From Blastocatellia bacterium (lineage in GTDB: Bacteria; Acidobacteriota; Blastocatellia; UBA7656; JADIYM01), in the NCBI GenBank assembly GCA_016705245.1, contig JADIYM010000015.1:96558-160557 (forward strand): 64,000 bases of DNA. The letters run 5' to 3'. Of the stretch, positions 17,697 to 28,122 are shown in pieces. The stretch's first letter is position 1. Each line of letters opens with the position of its first letter. The notes under the pieces are model-generated. The model was not told the DNA's origin. It searched no databases and saw only the letters and a list, made by a program, of their open reading frames with translations. Position numbers and translations under genes: made by a program.

Positions 17697-19499
17697 TCAG
17701 GTACCGGGCGTCGCTGCTGCCCTGGCGATGATGGCAATCAGTCTTTCGGGGTCTGACGTCGGTTCCGCGCACGCGGCACCCCGGCAGACCATCGCGGCCG
17801 GTCCGTTCGCAGTAGCGGAAGCCATCGCACGGGCTCTCGTCCGGTCACGCTCGGGGTCGACGAACTTGACGCACTTGAACGGAACAAAAAGCGCGTGGGC
17901 CGCACGAACTAGCGGCAGCACCGCCGCGATCGACGTGGCGCCCGCGAGGTGAATGACCACTCGTTCCCGAACGAGTGTGCGCTGACGCGCCAGCGCAATG
18001 GGGGCCGCGACAAGCTCGTGATCATCGCTCGTCGGCGTCAACGCCGCGAGGAGCGCCATCGCGCGAGTCTCCAGCGCCGGCGCATCCATCAGCACAGAGA
18101 GTCGGAGCAGCGTGTCGGCGACGGCAGCGTTTTCGGCAACCGGAAAAAGCGGCTGCGACAGGTACCCCTCGGCACCCGGTTCGATGATGGTGTCGGTATA
18201 GGCCTGTCGCACGGCATCCCGGAGCCGGTTGTGGACTTCGTCGAGGATCAGGGCCGAAGCGGCCAGCCGTTGCGTTCCGCCAACAGCCTCGTACGCGTCG
18301 ACGAGCGCGCGAGCCGTGTAGACCTGGCTCGAGAGCAGGATCGGTCCCGAGGGACCGGTGCCGTCAAGCCCGTGACCGAGCAGCGTCTCGTCCGATCCGA
18401 GCCGTCCACGCCGTGCAAGGGCGTCCACGAGCCCGACGCCGGACTCGAGCGCGGCGTCGTCCTTGAGCACGCACCCGGCGTGAATGAGCGCCGACGCCGT
18501 CAATGCGTTCGAGAAGACGTAGGCCCCGCGGTCGACGGCCGGGGCAGCCGAGGCAGGCCGGTTCGGTGGCTCGACGCTGAAGTACTCGTCGCCTCCAATG
18601 CCGCCCTGGCTGCCGTGGAAGACGTGTCGACGCGGGTCGAACAGCGTTCCGCGCAGGTAGTCGATGAGACCGCGCGCTGAAGCCGCCCAACGAGGCTCCG
18701 CCGTCAACTGAAACGCCATCAGGTAGCAGCTGACGAGACGCGCCTGGTCGGCCAGAAGGCGCTCGAAGCGTGGCTCGGACCAGTCTCGCGTACCGCAATA
18801 CCGAAAAAAGCCGCCGTCGGCATCGGCCAGGGCTCCGCGTCCGCTTGACCGGTCGCACATTGCCTCGAGACTCATGAGCGCCGCGTCGCGAAGTCTCGAC
18901 TCGGCCGTTCGCCGAAACTCGGTCAGGAGCAACTCTATCGAGGCCGTGTGCGGAAACTTCGATTCTCGACCGAATCCACCGTATCGAAAGTCGAACGAAT
19001 CCATGGTGAGACCGACGATGCGTTCAACCTGCTCGTCGGCAGACAGGACTGCGCCGGTCTTCGGCTTCCTACGCTGTTCGGCGTCGCGACGAGCCGAGCC
19101 GACCGCCTCTTCCACCTCGGCGCGTCGCTCGTGCCAGCTCTGAGCGACACGGTTGAGCAGCACGCGGAATGTGTCCGTGTCGAAATATGTCCCGCCGGTG
19201 ATCAGGTCGCCGCGCGGCGTCAGAAACGCATTCGTCGGCCAGCCACCGAGGTTGTACCGCTCGTTGATGTCCGGACGGCGATCGGCGTCGACATAGATCG
19301 GGACGAAGTTCTGCGAGATCGACGAGAGCACGACCGGATCGACGTCCGCTTCGAGCGACATCGCGAAACACCACGCGCACCACGTGGCGCCGATCCGAAG
19401 CAGGATCGGCCGCTGCGTCGTGGCCGCCGAAGAGAAGGCTTCTTCGCCCCACGGCTGCCATTCGATAGACGGTGATGTCCTCATGATCTCGCTGGCCAC
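17697..19499 (-). CDS. YyaL-type thioredoxin-domain (DUF255) protein
   Basis: A 600-aa protein. The N-terminal thioredoxin-like domain (about residues 10-130) carries the redox motif ATWCAWC, the segment VDADRRPDINERYN and cis-Pro in GGWPTNAFLTP. This is the DUF255 signature of YyaL/SSP411 proteins. The remainder resembles the alpha/alpha barrel of the N-acylglucosamine 2-epimerase type. It is somewhat shorter than the usual 650-700 residues. The family has been linked to protein or sugar metabolism without a settled activity. There is no signal peptide, so it is cytoplasmic. It lies about 105 bp downstream of the SOD gene on the same strand. Confidence 0.85.
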   Translation of the reverse strand: MASEIMRTSPSIEWQPWGEEAFSSAATTQRPILLRIGATWCAWCFAMSLEADVDPVVLSSISQNFVPIYVDADRRPDINERYNLGGWPTNAFLTPRGDLITGGTYFDTDTFRVLLNRVAQSWHERRAEVEEAVGSARRDAEQRRKPKTGAVLSADEQVERIVGLTMDSFDFRYGGFGRESKFPHTASIELLLTEFRRTAESRLRDAALMSLEAMCDRSSGRGALADADGGFFRYCGTRDWSEPRFERLLADQARLVSCYLMAFQLTAEPRWAASARGLIDYLRGTLFDPRRHVFHGSQGGIGGDEYFSVEPPNRPASAAPAVDRGAYVFSNALTASALIHAGCVLKDDAALESGVGLVDALARRGRLGSDETLLGHGLDGTGPSGPILLSSQVYTARALVDAYEAVGGTQRLAASALILDEVHNRLRDAVRQAYTDTIIEPGAEGYLSQPLFPVAENAAVADTLLRLSVLMDAPALETRAMALLAALTPTSDDHELVAAPIALARQRTLVRERVVIHLAGATSIAAVLPLVRAAHALFVPFKCVKFVDPERDRTRARAMASATANGPAAMVCRGAACAEPTSDPERLIAIIARAAATPGT

Positions 19500-19604
19500 C
19501 GGTTATCCGTCAAACGGAAGCGCCGCGGCCCCGGCCTTGCCGGCCGGAAGAACCGCGGCGCCCCTCAACGCCGTTCGGATCACGAACGCGGGCGCGGCCC
19601 CAGG

Positions 19605-20204
19605 CTAAGGCAGCCGGCCCTCGCACACCGACCAGTCGATGTTCGAACAGAATGCGTCGATGTACTTCGCGCGCTCGGTCGGCAGATAGTCGACCGTGTA
19701 CGCGTGCTCCCAGACATCCATCACGAGGATCGGCGCGAAACCGACGACGTTGCCTTCCTCGTGCAGGGTGATCCAGTGGTTCGAAAGTTTCCCGGAGAGC
19801 GGGTCCAGCGCGAGCACGGCCCAGCCGACGCCCCGCATTTTCCCGATCGACGTGAAGTCGGTCCGCCACGTCTCGATGTCGCCGAAGCAACCGGCGAGCG
19901 CGGTCCCGAGCTTCGAACCCGCTTCCAGGGTTCCGCTGCTGGATGTCATGTTCTCGAAGTAATACTCGTGGAGGCGCATTCCGTTGTACTCGAAACCCAT
20001 GCGCCGCGTAAGCTCGCCGAATTTCGGCGACAGTGTGTCGCCGGCCTTGATCAGTTCGGCGAGTTGCTCGTTGAGTTTGTTCGTGTTCGCCACGTAGCCG
20101 GCATACAACTTGTAATGCTGCTCGAGCTGCTTGTCCGTAATGCCGTTCAGACCGCTGAGGTTGAACTGTCGCTCCGGATACGGCTGTCCTGAAAGATTCG
20201 CCAT
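19605..20204 (-). CDS. Fe/Mn superoxide dismutase
   Basis: A 199-aa protein. ATG 20202-20204 is chosen over an upstream ATG because of a GAGGAG about 12 nt before it. The four metal ligands are visible: His in LEQHYKLY, His in GMRLHEYYF, and Asp and His in MDVWEHAYTVDY. It lacks a signal peptide, so it is cytosolic. It dismutates superoxide to peroxide and oxygen. The metal (Fe or Mn) cannot be decided safely by eye. Downstream on the same strand is the YyaL-like gene. Confidence 0.93.
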   Translation of the reverse strand: MANLSGQPYPERQFNLSGLNGITDKQLEQHYKLYAGYVANTNKLNEQLAELIKAGDTLSPKFGELTRRMGFEYNGMRLHEYYFENMTSSSGTLEAGSKLGTALAGCFGDIETWRTDFTSIGKMRGVGWAVLALDPLSGKLSNHWITLHEEGNVVGFAPILVMDVWEHAYTVDYLPTERAKYIDAFCSNIDWSVCEGRLP

Positions 20205-20450
20205 GTCGCTACTGTCTCCTCGAATCAAGAGGTCGCCACGCGCATCGCCCGACTAGGTTCGTCGGCTGGCGACCGGGCCATCTGTGACCGACCATCGACG
20301 CGGCCGTCGTGTGCCGGAAGGAGTGCCACTATAGCTGACGTGCCGAGAGGGCGGGAAGGGACGCCAGTCGAGACCTGCAATACGACGGCCCCCGCCGGTC
20401 GCCCCGGATCGCGGGGCGGCCAACGGGGGCCGTTCGAAACCATCTCGGCG
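20205..20450. other. Intergenic region upstream of SOD
   Basis: Nothing codes here with confidence. A short inverted GC-rich segment (GGTCGCCCCGGATCGCGGGG, near 20398) could terminate the upstream minus-strand gene. The rest is presumably the SOD promoter. Confidence 0.35.
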
Positions 20451-20864
20451 CTACTTGGCGCCGGGGTGATCCTTGTCGAACGTCGTCTTGCACGACGGAC
20501 AACAGAAGTAGGTGAAGCGGCCTTCGAACTCGGAACGCACTTTGAACGAAGAGATTGCTTCGCCGCTGATCGGGCACGTGGCGTTCTTCTGGATGGCCGC
20601 CTTGTCGGAATCCGACATCTTGGCAATCGCCGCCGCCGGATCCGCCTTGAACGATTCTACGCAGCCCGCGCAGCAGAAGTAGACCCACTGGCCATCGTGC
20701 TCAGTACGGACCTTAGCCGAGACCTCGTCGCCCATGAGCGGGCACATAGTATTCGTCACTGGCTTCTTCGCCGAAGCCTTCTCATCGCCGGTTGCCAGGG
20801 CCGTTCCAGCGGCCACACCACCCAGAACCGCCAGGATCGCCACCAGGAGCGTCAGTCGTCGCAT
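20451..20864 (-). CDS. Secreted tandem TRASH/YHS-like metal-binding protein
   Basis: A 137-aa protein. ATG 20862-20864 has AAGGAG upstream. A signal peptide (LTLLVAILAVLGGVAAGTAL) is followed by two copies of the same Cys motif about 60 residues apart: CPLMGDEV...WVYFCCAGCVESF and CPISGEAI...FTYFCCPSCKTTF. The C-P-x(2)-G...Y-F-C-C-x(2)-C pattern is that of TRASH/YHS domains, which bind copper or other soft metals. It is likely a periplasmic metal-binding or metal-chaperone protein. No transporter gene adjoins, so the metal is unknown. Confidence 0.72.
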   Translation of the reverse strand: MRRLTLLVAILAVLGGVAAGTALATGDEKASAKKPVTNTMCPLMGDEVSAKVRTEHDGQWVYFCCAGCVESFKADPAAAIAKMSDSDKAAIQKNATCPISGEAISSFKVRSEFEGRFTYFCCPSCKTTFDKDHPGAK

Positions 20865-21007
20865 GAGTTCACATTCTCCTTCAGAAAAATCTCTCGAATT
20901 ACGTCCCGGCCGGCAGGGCCAAACGGGGTCCAACTCTCAAACCTTGCACCAATCGAGTCTCATGTTTTTGAGACACTCAAAAAATCGTGAGTGAATTTCA
21001 CCCGGCC

Positions 21008-21382
21008 TCAGCCCTCTGAGTAAGTCGACGAGCAGGTCGATGTTTCCCAGATGCGGACGCGTTGCACGCGGACCCGGTCGTCGTTGATCTGCCGGCCAAC
21101 CTCGTAGAAGAAATACGTGGCCATGTTCTCGGCCGAGGGATTGAGCTCCACGTCGAAGGGCGGAAGGGTGTTGATGTCCTTGTGGTCCAGATAGTCGACA
21201 ACCCGCTTCGTGGCCGCTTTCAGTTCCTTGAAGTCGATGAGCAGTCCGATGGAATTCAGTTCGCGTCCGCACACGTGGACTTCGACTCGATAGTTGTGGC
21301 CGTGCGTGTTCTCGCACTTTCCCTGGTAGCCGCGGAGCGCGTGTGCGCTCGAGAACTCCATTTCGATACTGACCTCGTGCAC
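21008..21382 (-). CDS. queD: 6-carboxytetrahydropterin synthase (QueD / PTPS family)
   Basis: A 124-aa protein. GTG 21380-21382 follows a strong GGGGGAGG; the in-frame ATG at 21418 has no such site. The zinc ligands are His in SSAHAL and the two His of THGHNY; the catalytic Cys lies in GKCENTHGH, and the conserved Glu is in RIWETSTC. The family converts dihydroneopterin triphosphate to 6-carboxytetrahydropterin for queuosine, or makes 6-pyruvoyltetrahydropterin. The TSTC end and size favour QueD. GTP cyclohydrolase I, which makes its substrate, is encoded at 48119-48700. Confidence 0.88.
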   Translation of the reverse strand: MHEVSIEMEFSSAHALRGYQGKCENTHGHNYRVEVHVCGRELNSIGLLIDFKELKAATKRVVDYLDHKDINTLPPFDVELNPSAENMATYFFYEVGRQINDDRVRVQRVRIWETSTCSSTYSEG

Positions 21383-21471
21383 GTGACCCTCCCCCACAGA
21401 CCGTGTCCGTTGCTTCACCCGAAAGGATTCAGTATATTGCGCCGCCTTGACGCGGGCAACAGGAGGTTTCC

Positions 21472-22494
<1,023 letters not shown>

Positions 22495-22520
22495 CGCCGT
22501 CTCGGCGACGGCTGCACTTT

Positions 22521-22607
22521 TCTTGCGCGAAGCGCCCTTGAGTGCGGCGTGAGGCGCCGCTTTGGATCGATCCAAAACGGCGCTTTGCGCCGCAGCTTCG
22601 CGCAAGA
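22521..22607. repeat. Palindromic repeat, family A copy 2
   Basis: Shares the core TTTGGATCGATCCAAA (22561-22576) and GCGCGAAGCGCCC-type arms with 2714-2809, but with more mismatches. As with copy 1, it lies between convergent genes (IDH-like and Mpo1-like). Confidence 0.78.
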
Positions 22608-22641
22608 GGCAGATCGCGGTCTCGACTGGGATCGGCCGGTC

Positions 22642-23124
22642 TCAGTCCTTTGAAGACGACGCAGCTCTGCCTGACGGCGCACCCAGTCCGGCGTGCGCGA
22701 GCAGCCGGCCGAGAATCCACATCGGTCCGACGAGCAGGTGTACTCCGTTGCGCATGAAGGCCGGACGTTTGCCCTCGAAAGCGTGACCGACGAACTGCAA
22801 GGCCCAGCCGACGACAAATAGGCCCACCGCGATCCACACGTTTGCGCCCAGCACGCGAGCGCCTAGAAGATGGAAGGCAGCGAGGACGAGCGTCATCGCA
22901 ATGCCCAGCGCGACGTGCAGTCGGATGTAGAAGATCGAGACGGCCAGGATCATGACCCACGCGAGGTCGATCGCCACGCCACCGAGGCTCCAGAGCGGCA
23001 CGTTTTGGAGCCACATGACGATGGCGAGCACGATCATCGGAATGCCGAGCGCGTGCGTCGCCTCGTTGCGGGGATCCCTGTGGAACGCTCCGTATTCGCC
23101 GAAGTACCGGTCGATCGGTCTCAT
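22642..23124 (-). CDS. Mpo1-like (DUF962) membrane protein
   Basis: A 160-aa protein. ATG 23122-23124 is preceded by GGAGGG, so the longer upstream frame is rejected. The DUF962/Mpo1 pattern is clear: FGEYGAFHRDPRNEATHALG at the start, four membrane segments, and GWALQFVGHAFEGKRPA near residue 110. Yeast Mpo1 is an Fe-dependent dioxygenase that shortens 2-hydroxy fatty acids, and the family His residues are present. Bacterial members are uncharacterised. It is convergent with the IDH-like gene. A role in fatty acid alpha-oxidation is inferred from family only. Confidence 0.82.
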   Translation of the reverse strand: MRPIDRYFGEYGAFHRDPRNEATHALGIPMIVLAIVMWLQNVPLWSLGGVAIDLAWVMILAVSIFYIRLHVALGIAMTLVLAAFHLLGARVLGANVWIAVGLFVVGWALQFVGHAFEGKRPAFMRNGVHLLVGPMWILGRLLAHAGLGAPSGRAASSSKD

Positions 23125-23303
23125 TGGTACCCTCCGTCGCCTCAATTCGTGATGTCTGATACCACGATCCCAAGCATCGTGCACGTCCGATCGGATCACT
23201 CCCGCCACAGCGGTCTCGGCTCGAAAAGCGACTGGCGGTTTCGGCACGCCATTCGCTTGTGATTTTCGCGAATCAGCCAAACCCGACGAGAGGAGATCCC
23301 AGA

Positions 23304-25163
23304 ATGGCCATCGCCTGGCAGTTCATCCGGCCCGCCGGCGCCGACGATCATTGGCACCGCAGGCTCGACGAAGCCATCCATCTTGTTCGATCCTGCAGGC
23401 TCGTCGAGGCCGTGCGACTTGCGGACGAGGCCATAGCTGCGTCACCCGACGACAAGTCCGTCACCGGCCGCGCGCACTCGTTCAAGGGCGAGGCGGCATC
23501 GATACGCGGCGCGCTCGACGAGACAATGAGTGAATACGCGCTCGCCATCGCCGATCTCGAGGTCTCGCCGCTCGCAGGTTCCCTCGCCCGTGCGCGAAGA
23601 GGGCGAGCCGAGGCCTACTTCAACCTCGCGATGTACAGCTCGGCGCTCGAGGAATCCGACCGAGCGGCGATGCTCGTCGAGTCGATCGACGTCGACGCCG
23701 TTCGCCGGCGTGCCGAGCTCGAAACGGCGATCTGTGAAGGACTCATTCGCATCGAGCTCAATCAGGCGGGCCGCGCCCGCGAGCTCTGGCAGGCAACGGC
23801 GCTGATGGTCGGGCCCGGAGTCGATCCGCTGCTCGTCGGATTGCACTCGCTGCTCGGAGGGCTCTCGCTCGTACCGGCTCCAGAGGAACGCTCACGGGGC
23901 TTCGCTCTTCTCAAACGCGCGTCGGACCATTTCCGGCTTCACGAGCTGCCGTATTACCGGGCACGAACGCTCGAAGCCCACGCTCGCCGCCTCGTGGGCG
24001 ACGACATCGAGGCAGCCGTGGAGCTCGCCGACGACGCCGCCGGTATCTACGCCCGTTGCGGTGCCGTATTGCGCCACGCGCGCGCGCAGCGGTGGCTCGA
24101 GGACGTTCGGCCGCGCCGTCCCTCCACTTCCCTTCCAGTGCGTCAGACGACCGGGGCTGCAACCGTAGGAGCGTCGGACGAGGTCGATGGGATCGTGATC
24201 GCCGGTCCGTCAACGCGCGGGTCGATCGACCTGGCGTTCCAGGCCGCCGCGACCGGAAGCACGGTCCTCATCACCGGTGAATCCGGGACCGGAAAGGAAC
24301 AGATTGCGCGGCTGATTCACCATCGCAGCAGAAGAGCCAGCCGGCCGTGGGTCGCGTTCAACTGCGCCACGGTGCCGCCTGACATGATCGAGTCGATCCT
24401 GTTCGGTCACCGGCGGGGCGCGTTCACCGGCGCGCACGCGACGCACGAAGGCCTTGTCCGCGCAGCGGACGGCGGCACGTTCTTCCTCGACGAGCTCGGC
24501 GAGCTGCCATTGACGCTCCAGGCCAAGTTGCTTCGCTTTCTGCAGGACGGCGAGATTCTCCCCCTCGGCGAGACCCAGCCGGTCCGGGTGGACGTCCGGA
24601 TCGTGGCGGCGACGAACCGGGACCTGGAGCGCGAGACGCGCGCAGGACGATTCCGGGCGGACCTCTACCACCGACTCAACGTCATTCGACTCCAGGTTGC
24701 GCCGCTCCGCGAGCGACGCGACGAGGTCCCTGTGCTGGCGAGGCGGTTGGCAGCCATCAATGCCGTCCGGATTGGCGTCGACAACGTCGAGGTCACGGCG
24801 GGCGCCATCGGACCGCTGCTCGCCTACGACTGGCCCGGCAACGTCCGCGAGCTTTCGAACGTGATCGAGCGGGCGCTCGCCCTGTTCGGATCGCGGATCA
24901 CCCGAGAATCCGTTGAGGCATCGCTCGCCGCGAACCGGAGCTCGGCAGAGCCGCTGGCCGCCTTCGGCGAAGTGTATGGCCACTCCGCCGCAGCATCCGG
25001 CGACGAGGTCGTACCTCTTGCTCGCGCAATGGATACTTTCGAGCGCGCCTACCTCGAGCGGGTGCTCGGAGCGACGAACGGCAACAGATCGCAAGCCGCA
25101 AAACGCCTCGAGGTCTCGCTCCAGCGTCTGCGGTATCGCATGAGGCGACTCGGTATGGGATGA
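23304..25163 (+). CDS. Sigma-54-dependent transcriptional activator with TPR-like N-terminus
   Basis: A 619-aa protein. ATG 23304 has GAGAGGAG upstream. The N-terminal 270 residues are helical and TPR-like, with no receiver, PAS or GAF motif. The AAA+ domain has Walker A GESGTGKEQIA, the sigma-54 contact GAFTGA (nt about 24418-24435), Walker B GGTFFLDELGEL and sensor AATNRDLE. The C-terminus has a Fis-type helix-turn-helix (ATNGNRSQAAKRLEVSLQRL). It remodels the sigma-54 holoenzyme at enhancer-dependent promoters. The input is probably a protein contact through the TPR region. The next gene starts 10 bp downstream. Confidence 0.9.
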   Translation: MAIAWQFIRPAGADDHWHRRLDEAIHLVRSCRLVEAVRLADEAIAASPDDKSVTGRAHSFKGEAASIRGALDETMSEYALAIADLEVSPLAGSLARARRGRAEAYFNLAMYSSALEESDRAAMLVESIDVDAVRRRAELETAICEGLIRIELNQAGRARELWQATALMVGPGVDPLLVGLHSLLGGLSLVPAPEERSRGFALLKRASDHFRLHELPYYRARTLEAHARRLVGDDIEAAVELADDAAGIYARCGAVLRHARAQRWLEDVRPRRPSTSLPVRQTTGAATVGASDEVDGIVIAGPSTRGSIDLAFQAAATGSTVLITGESGTGKEQIARLIHHRSRRASRPWVAFNCATVPPDMIESILFGHRRGAFTGAHATHEGLVRAADGGTFFLDELGELPLTLQAKLLRFLQDGEILPLGETQPVRVDVRIVAATNRDLERETRAGRFRADLYHRLNVIRLQVAPLRERRDEVPVLARRLAAINAVRIGVDNVEVTAGAIGPLLAYDWPGNVRELSNVIERALALFGSRITRESVEASLAANRSSAEPLAAFGEVYGHSAAASGDEVVPLARAMDTFERAYLERVLGATNGNRSQAAKRLEVSLQRLRYRMRRLGMG

Positions 25164-25173
25164 TCGGCGTCCG

Positions 25174-26707
25174 ATGGGTTCCGCTCTCGACGGCCTGATT
25201 TCGCTGCCGGCGTTCGCGCCGAGGTCGCCGGCATCCCGCGTAGCTCGGACGATTGCCTTCGCTTTCGTGTTCGTGGTCGCGCTCGGAGTGCGACTGCTCT
25301 ACGCAGGACCTGCGGCAAGTGCCTGCTACGGCGTCGAGCAGGACCGATACCGGATCGCGCATTTCTACCACCAGGCGTCCGCCGACCTGGCGGACGGTGA
25401 CGACCGCGTAGTCTTCCCGAGCGGACTCGAAGCGGGCGACACTCTCGTCGTCGGGTATCCACCAGGGTACTTCGTGTTCCTTGCCGCCGTGTATCGGGTC
25501 TCGGGCTCATCGATGGAGGCGGCACTCGTCGCGCAGTGCGTCATCGACGCCTTGACGTGCGTGGTGCTCGTGCTGCTCGGCGAGGCTCTCTTCTCACTCG
25601 GCGTCGGCACCGTGGCCGGACTCCTGATGGCCGTCTCTCCCCAGTTCGCGGCTCTCTCGGTCGTGCTCAAGCCCGACACGTTGACGGTGCTTCCCGTGCT
25701 GCTCGCGCTACTGCTCGTCGTCGTTGCCGCGCGGCGCGACGATCTCAGACTGTGGATCTGCGCCGGACTCTCGCTGGGCCTCGCATGCTGGTTTCGACAG
25801 AACGCGCTTCTGCTTGCGCCGGTGATTGCCGCGGCCGGGTGTCTGCTCGCATCGGACGGACCGCGACGCGCCGTCCGAGGGGCCGTGGCCCTCACTGTGG
25901 CGACTTTCGTCTGCGTGCTGCCACTGACCGTCCGGAACGTGGCGCTCTACGGCGAGGCCATCCCTGTCACGACGGGCTCCGGATTCGCGCTGCTCTCGGG
26001 GCTCGCGCGCGATGATATCGAAGGACGCTACGGACTCTCGCGCTTCGCCTTCAACGTCTCAATCGAGGAGGCCGAGGCCAGAGGTCTAGCTTCAAACGCG
26101 TACTTCGACGAATACGACCGGATGCAGTCGACGCACCGTCGTCCGTTCGAGGTCAAGCATACGGTGCTCAGCATATTCGCGGTCGACGGGATCGCTCCGG
26201 GATCGTTCGCGTCGAGAGCGTGCGACATCGCTCATTCGGTCGGACCTTCCCTATTTCGCGAGAGTCGTGACTGTTCGTGCAAAACGGCTCCTCGGATACT
26301 CCGAACAGAACCGGACCGTACCGGTCGAAGCGCGGCGCGCCGATCACGCATTCGAGTCGATGGCCTTTACGCGAACCATCGGAGGCGACTGGTCGACCTC
26401 GCGGCACGCATCGGCCAGCGGCGCGTGGACCGAACTGGTCCGGGCACCGCTGGCCACGCTGCAGCGCGGTTTCAGCACGATCGTCCTCGCTCCACTCGCG
26501 CTTCTCGGACTTGTGCTGCTGGCAGCCGGTGACTGGCGACGTTTCGTCTTTGTGATCGCTCCGGTCGTCTACTACGTCGGCCTTCAGTCGCTGATGTGGG
26601 CCGAGTTCCGGCACACTCTCCCCATCCACGCGTCCGTGTTTCTCGCGATCGGTCTCGCCTTTTCGATTGGTGCAGGCGTTACGCGGCGCGCGCTGCTGCG
26701 GCGTTGA
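25174..26707 (+). CDS. GT-C type membrane glycosyltransferase (ArnT/PMT-like), frameshifted near 26210
   Basis: ATG 25174 lies 10 bp after the sigma-54 activator gene. Membrane segment 1 is at residues 26-46, then a periplasmic loop carries PPGYFVFLAAVYRV, and at least eight further segments follow (LTVLPVLLALLLVVVAA and others). This is the layout of GT-C enzymes of the PMT/ArnT group that use polyprenyl-phosphate sugars. From about 26195 the frame loses similarity, while another frame continues with RVVTVRAKRLLG and three more membrane segments to 26707, so one indel is likely. The C-terminus overlaps the convergent thioredoxin gene by 29 bp. Donor and acceptor unknown. Confidence 0.7.
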
Positions 26708-27164
26708 ACCACGTCACGAACTCGCTGGCTTGCCGGAAGGCTCCGGGCTGATTCGCGAGCTGCTTTCCGTCCGACGAGTAGATGAGCAGCGTCGGGAATC
26801 CGCTGATGCCGTTCTTCTTCGCGAAGGCTTCGCCCTTTCCGCCGTCCTCCGCGTTCAGCTTCACGAAGACGTGATTAGATGCGAGCGCGCGGACGGACGG
26901 GTCCGTGAAGACCTTCTTGTCCATGTGCTTGCACCAGCTGCACCAGTCCGTATAGACGTCGACGAAGACGACCTGGCCGGCCTTCGCCGCAATACGCGCC
27001 GTGTCGAGATCATCGAACCAGACGATCGCCGCGTTCGGATCGCCCTTGGCGCCGCCGCCGGCTGGCCGGCCGTCCTCGGTTCGAAGCGTCGGAGTGGTTG
27101 TGCCGCATCCCGCAACCAGAATGCTGCTCACGAGAGCCACAACGAGAAGACTGCGACAGGCCAT
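26679..27164 (-). CDS. Thioredoxin-fold lipoprotein
   Basis: A 161-aa protein with a signal peptide and lipobox LVAGC (Cys about 20), so it is an envelope lipoprotein. The thioredoxin-like domain has redox site DWCSWCKHMDKKVF and cis-Pro in SGFPTLLIY, close to the C-terminal domain of DsbD and to DUF255-type proteins. Both cysteines are present. It is likely a periplasmic thiol reductase or heat-stable disulfide handler. It is followed on the same strand by an alpha/beta hydrolase gene 10 bp away upstream in transcription order. It convergently overlaps the GT-C gene. Confidence 0.82.
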   Translation of the reverse strand: MACRSLLVVALVSSILVAGCGTTTPTLRTEDGRPAGGGAKGDPNAAIVWFDDLDTARIAAKAGQVVFVDVYTDWCSWCKHMDKKVFTDPSVRALASNHVFVKLNAEDGGKGEAFAKKNGISGFPTLLIYSSDGKQLANQPGAFRQASEFVTWFNAAAARAA

Positions 27165-27174
27165 TGCGTACCCC

Positions 27175-28122
27175 CTATTCGAGAAACTGAATCACGACGT
27201 CGTTGAAAACTCCCGGTTGCTCGTCGTGCGGCAACAGACCGGCATCCCCAATAGTGCGCACGCGGACGTCTGGATTCAACCGGGAAATCGCCTCGACTCC
27301 CTGCGCCACCCCAAATCGAGCTTCGGCACCAGCGATCACGAGAGTCGGGACAGTGAGCCTCGGCAGGATCTCGTCGATGGCGCAGTTCAACGCGCCGCCG
27401 ATGAATGCAGCCGGGGCGTGCCGCGCTCCGGGCTGGTGACTCGTCCAGTACATCTGCTCTACGAGCGCCTTGTCGATCGCTTCCGGATGCGCGTAGACCT
27501 GCTCGCGCAGGAAGTATCGAATGGACGCCTCCGACACGAGCACGTTGTAGAGCGACTGCCCGACGACCGGCGAGTCGAGCGCCCCGTGCAGCACGGACTC
27601 CAGCGGCCCGACCGGCGTGTGCAAGCGGTCCATTCCCACCGGATTCACGAGCACCAGTCCGGCGATTCTCGATGGAGCCCGAAAGCCCAGCGAGACTGCG
27701 TATGAGGCGCACAGCGAACTGGCGACGACTGAGGGCGACGACTGCATGACGTCGCGGATGAAGTCCATCAGCAACCCGATGTACGTCTCGGCCGAGTAGT
27801 CGATCGCCGGGCGATCCGAGAGTCCGAAGCCGAGCAGGTCGATCGCCGTCACACGGAAATGCCGTGACAGCGGTTCGACGGTCCGCCGCCACTCGAAGCT
27901 CGATGCGGCCGCGTGGATGCCGTGGACGAGCAGGATGGGCGGACCTTCGCCGCGAACCGAATACACGACGCGATGGCCCCGCCAGAAGTAGGTGCCAAGC
28001 TCGCCGTCGAACCACGGCTCGAGCTTGGGCGAGAAATGCGCAATCGTGGCGTTTGCCACGGCGACGCCTCCGACAACCGTGCCGGCGGCGACGGCGAGCT
28101 TGACGACACTCTGCAGATTCAC
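27175..28122 (-). CDS. Alpha/beta hydrolase coupled to CrtISO-like gene
   Basis: A 315-aa protein. GTG 28120-28122 overlaps the TGA of the oxidoreductase gene (GTGA), so translation is coupled. There is an N-terminal hydrophobic segment, oxyanion motif LLVHGIHAAASSF, DLLGFGLSDRP, and a nucleophile region VVASSLCASYAV that departs from the usual G-x-S-x-G (Ala before and Cys after the likely Ser). The base His is in LLPHDEQPG. The plant and cyanobacterial pheophytinase-like group shows similar relaxed elbows. Its pairing with a carotenoid-type oxidoreductase suggests a lipid or isoprenoid ester substrate. Inference only. Confidence 0.78.
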   Translation of the reverse strand: MNLQSVVKLAVAAGTVVGGVAVANATIAHFSPKLEPWFDGELGTYFWRGHRVVYSVRGEGPPILLVHGIHAAASSFEWRRTVEPLSRHFRVTAIDLLGFGLSDRPAIDYSAETYIGLLMDFIRDVMQSSPSVVASSLCASYAVSLGFRAPSRIAGLVLVNPVGMDRLHTPVGPLESVLHGALDSPVVGQSLYNVLVSEASIRYFLREQVYAHPEAIDKALVEQMYWTSHQPGARHAPAAFIGGALNCAIDEILPRLTVPTLVIAGAEARFGVAQGVEAISRLNPDVRVRTIGDAGLLPHDEQPGVFNDVVIQFLE

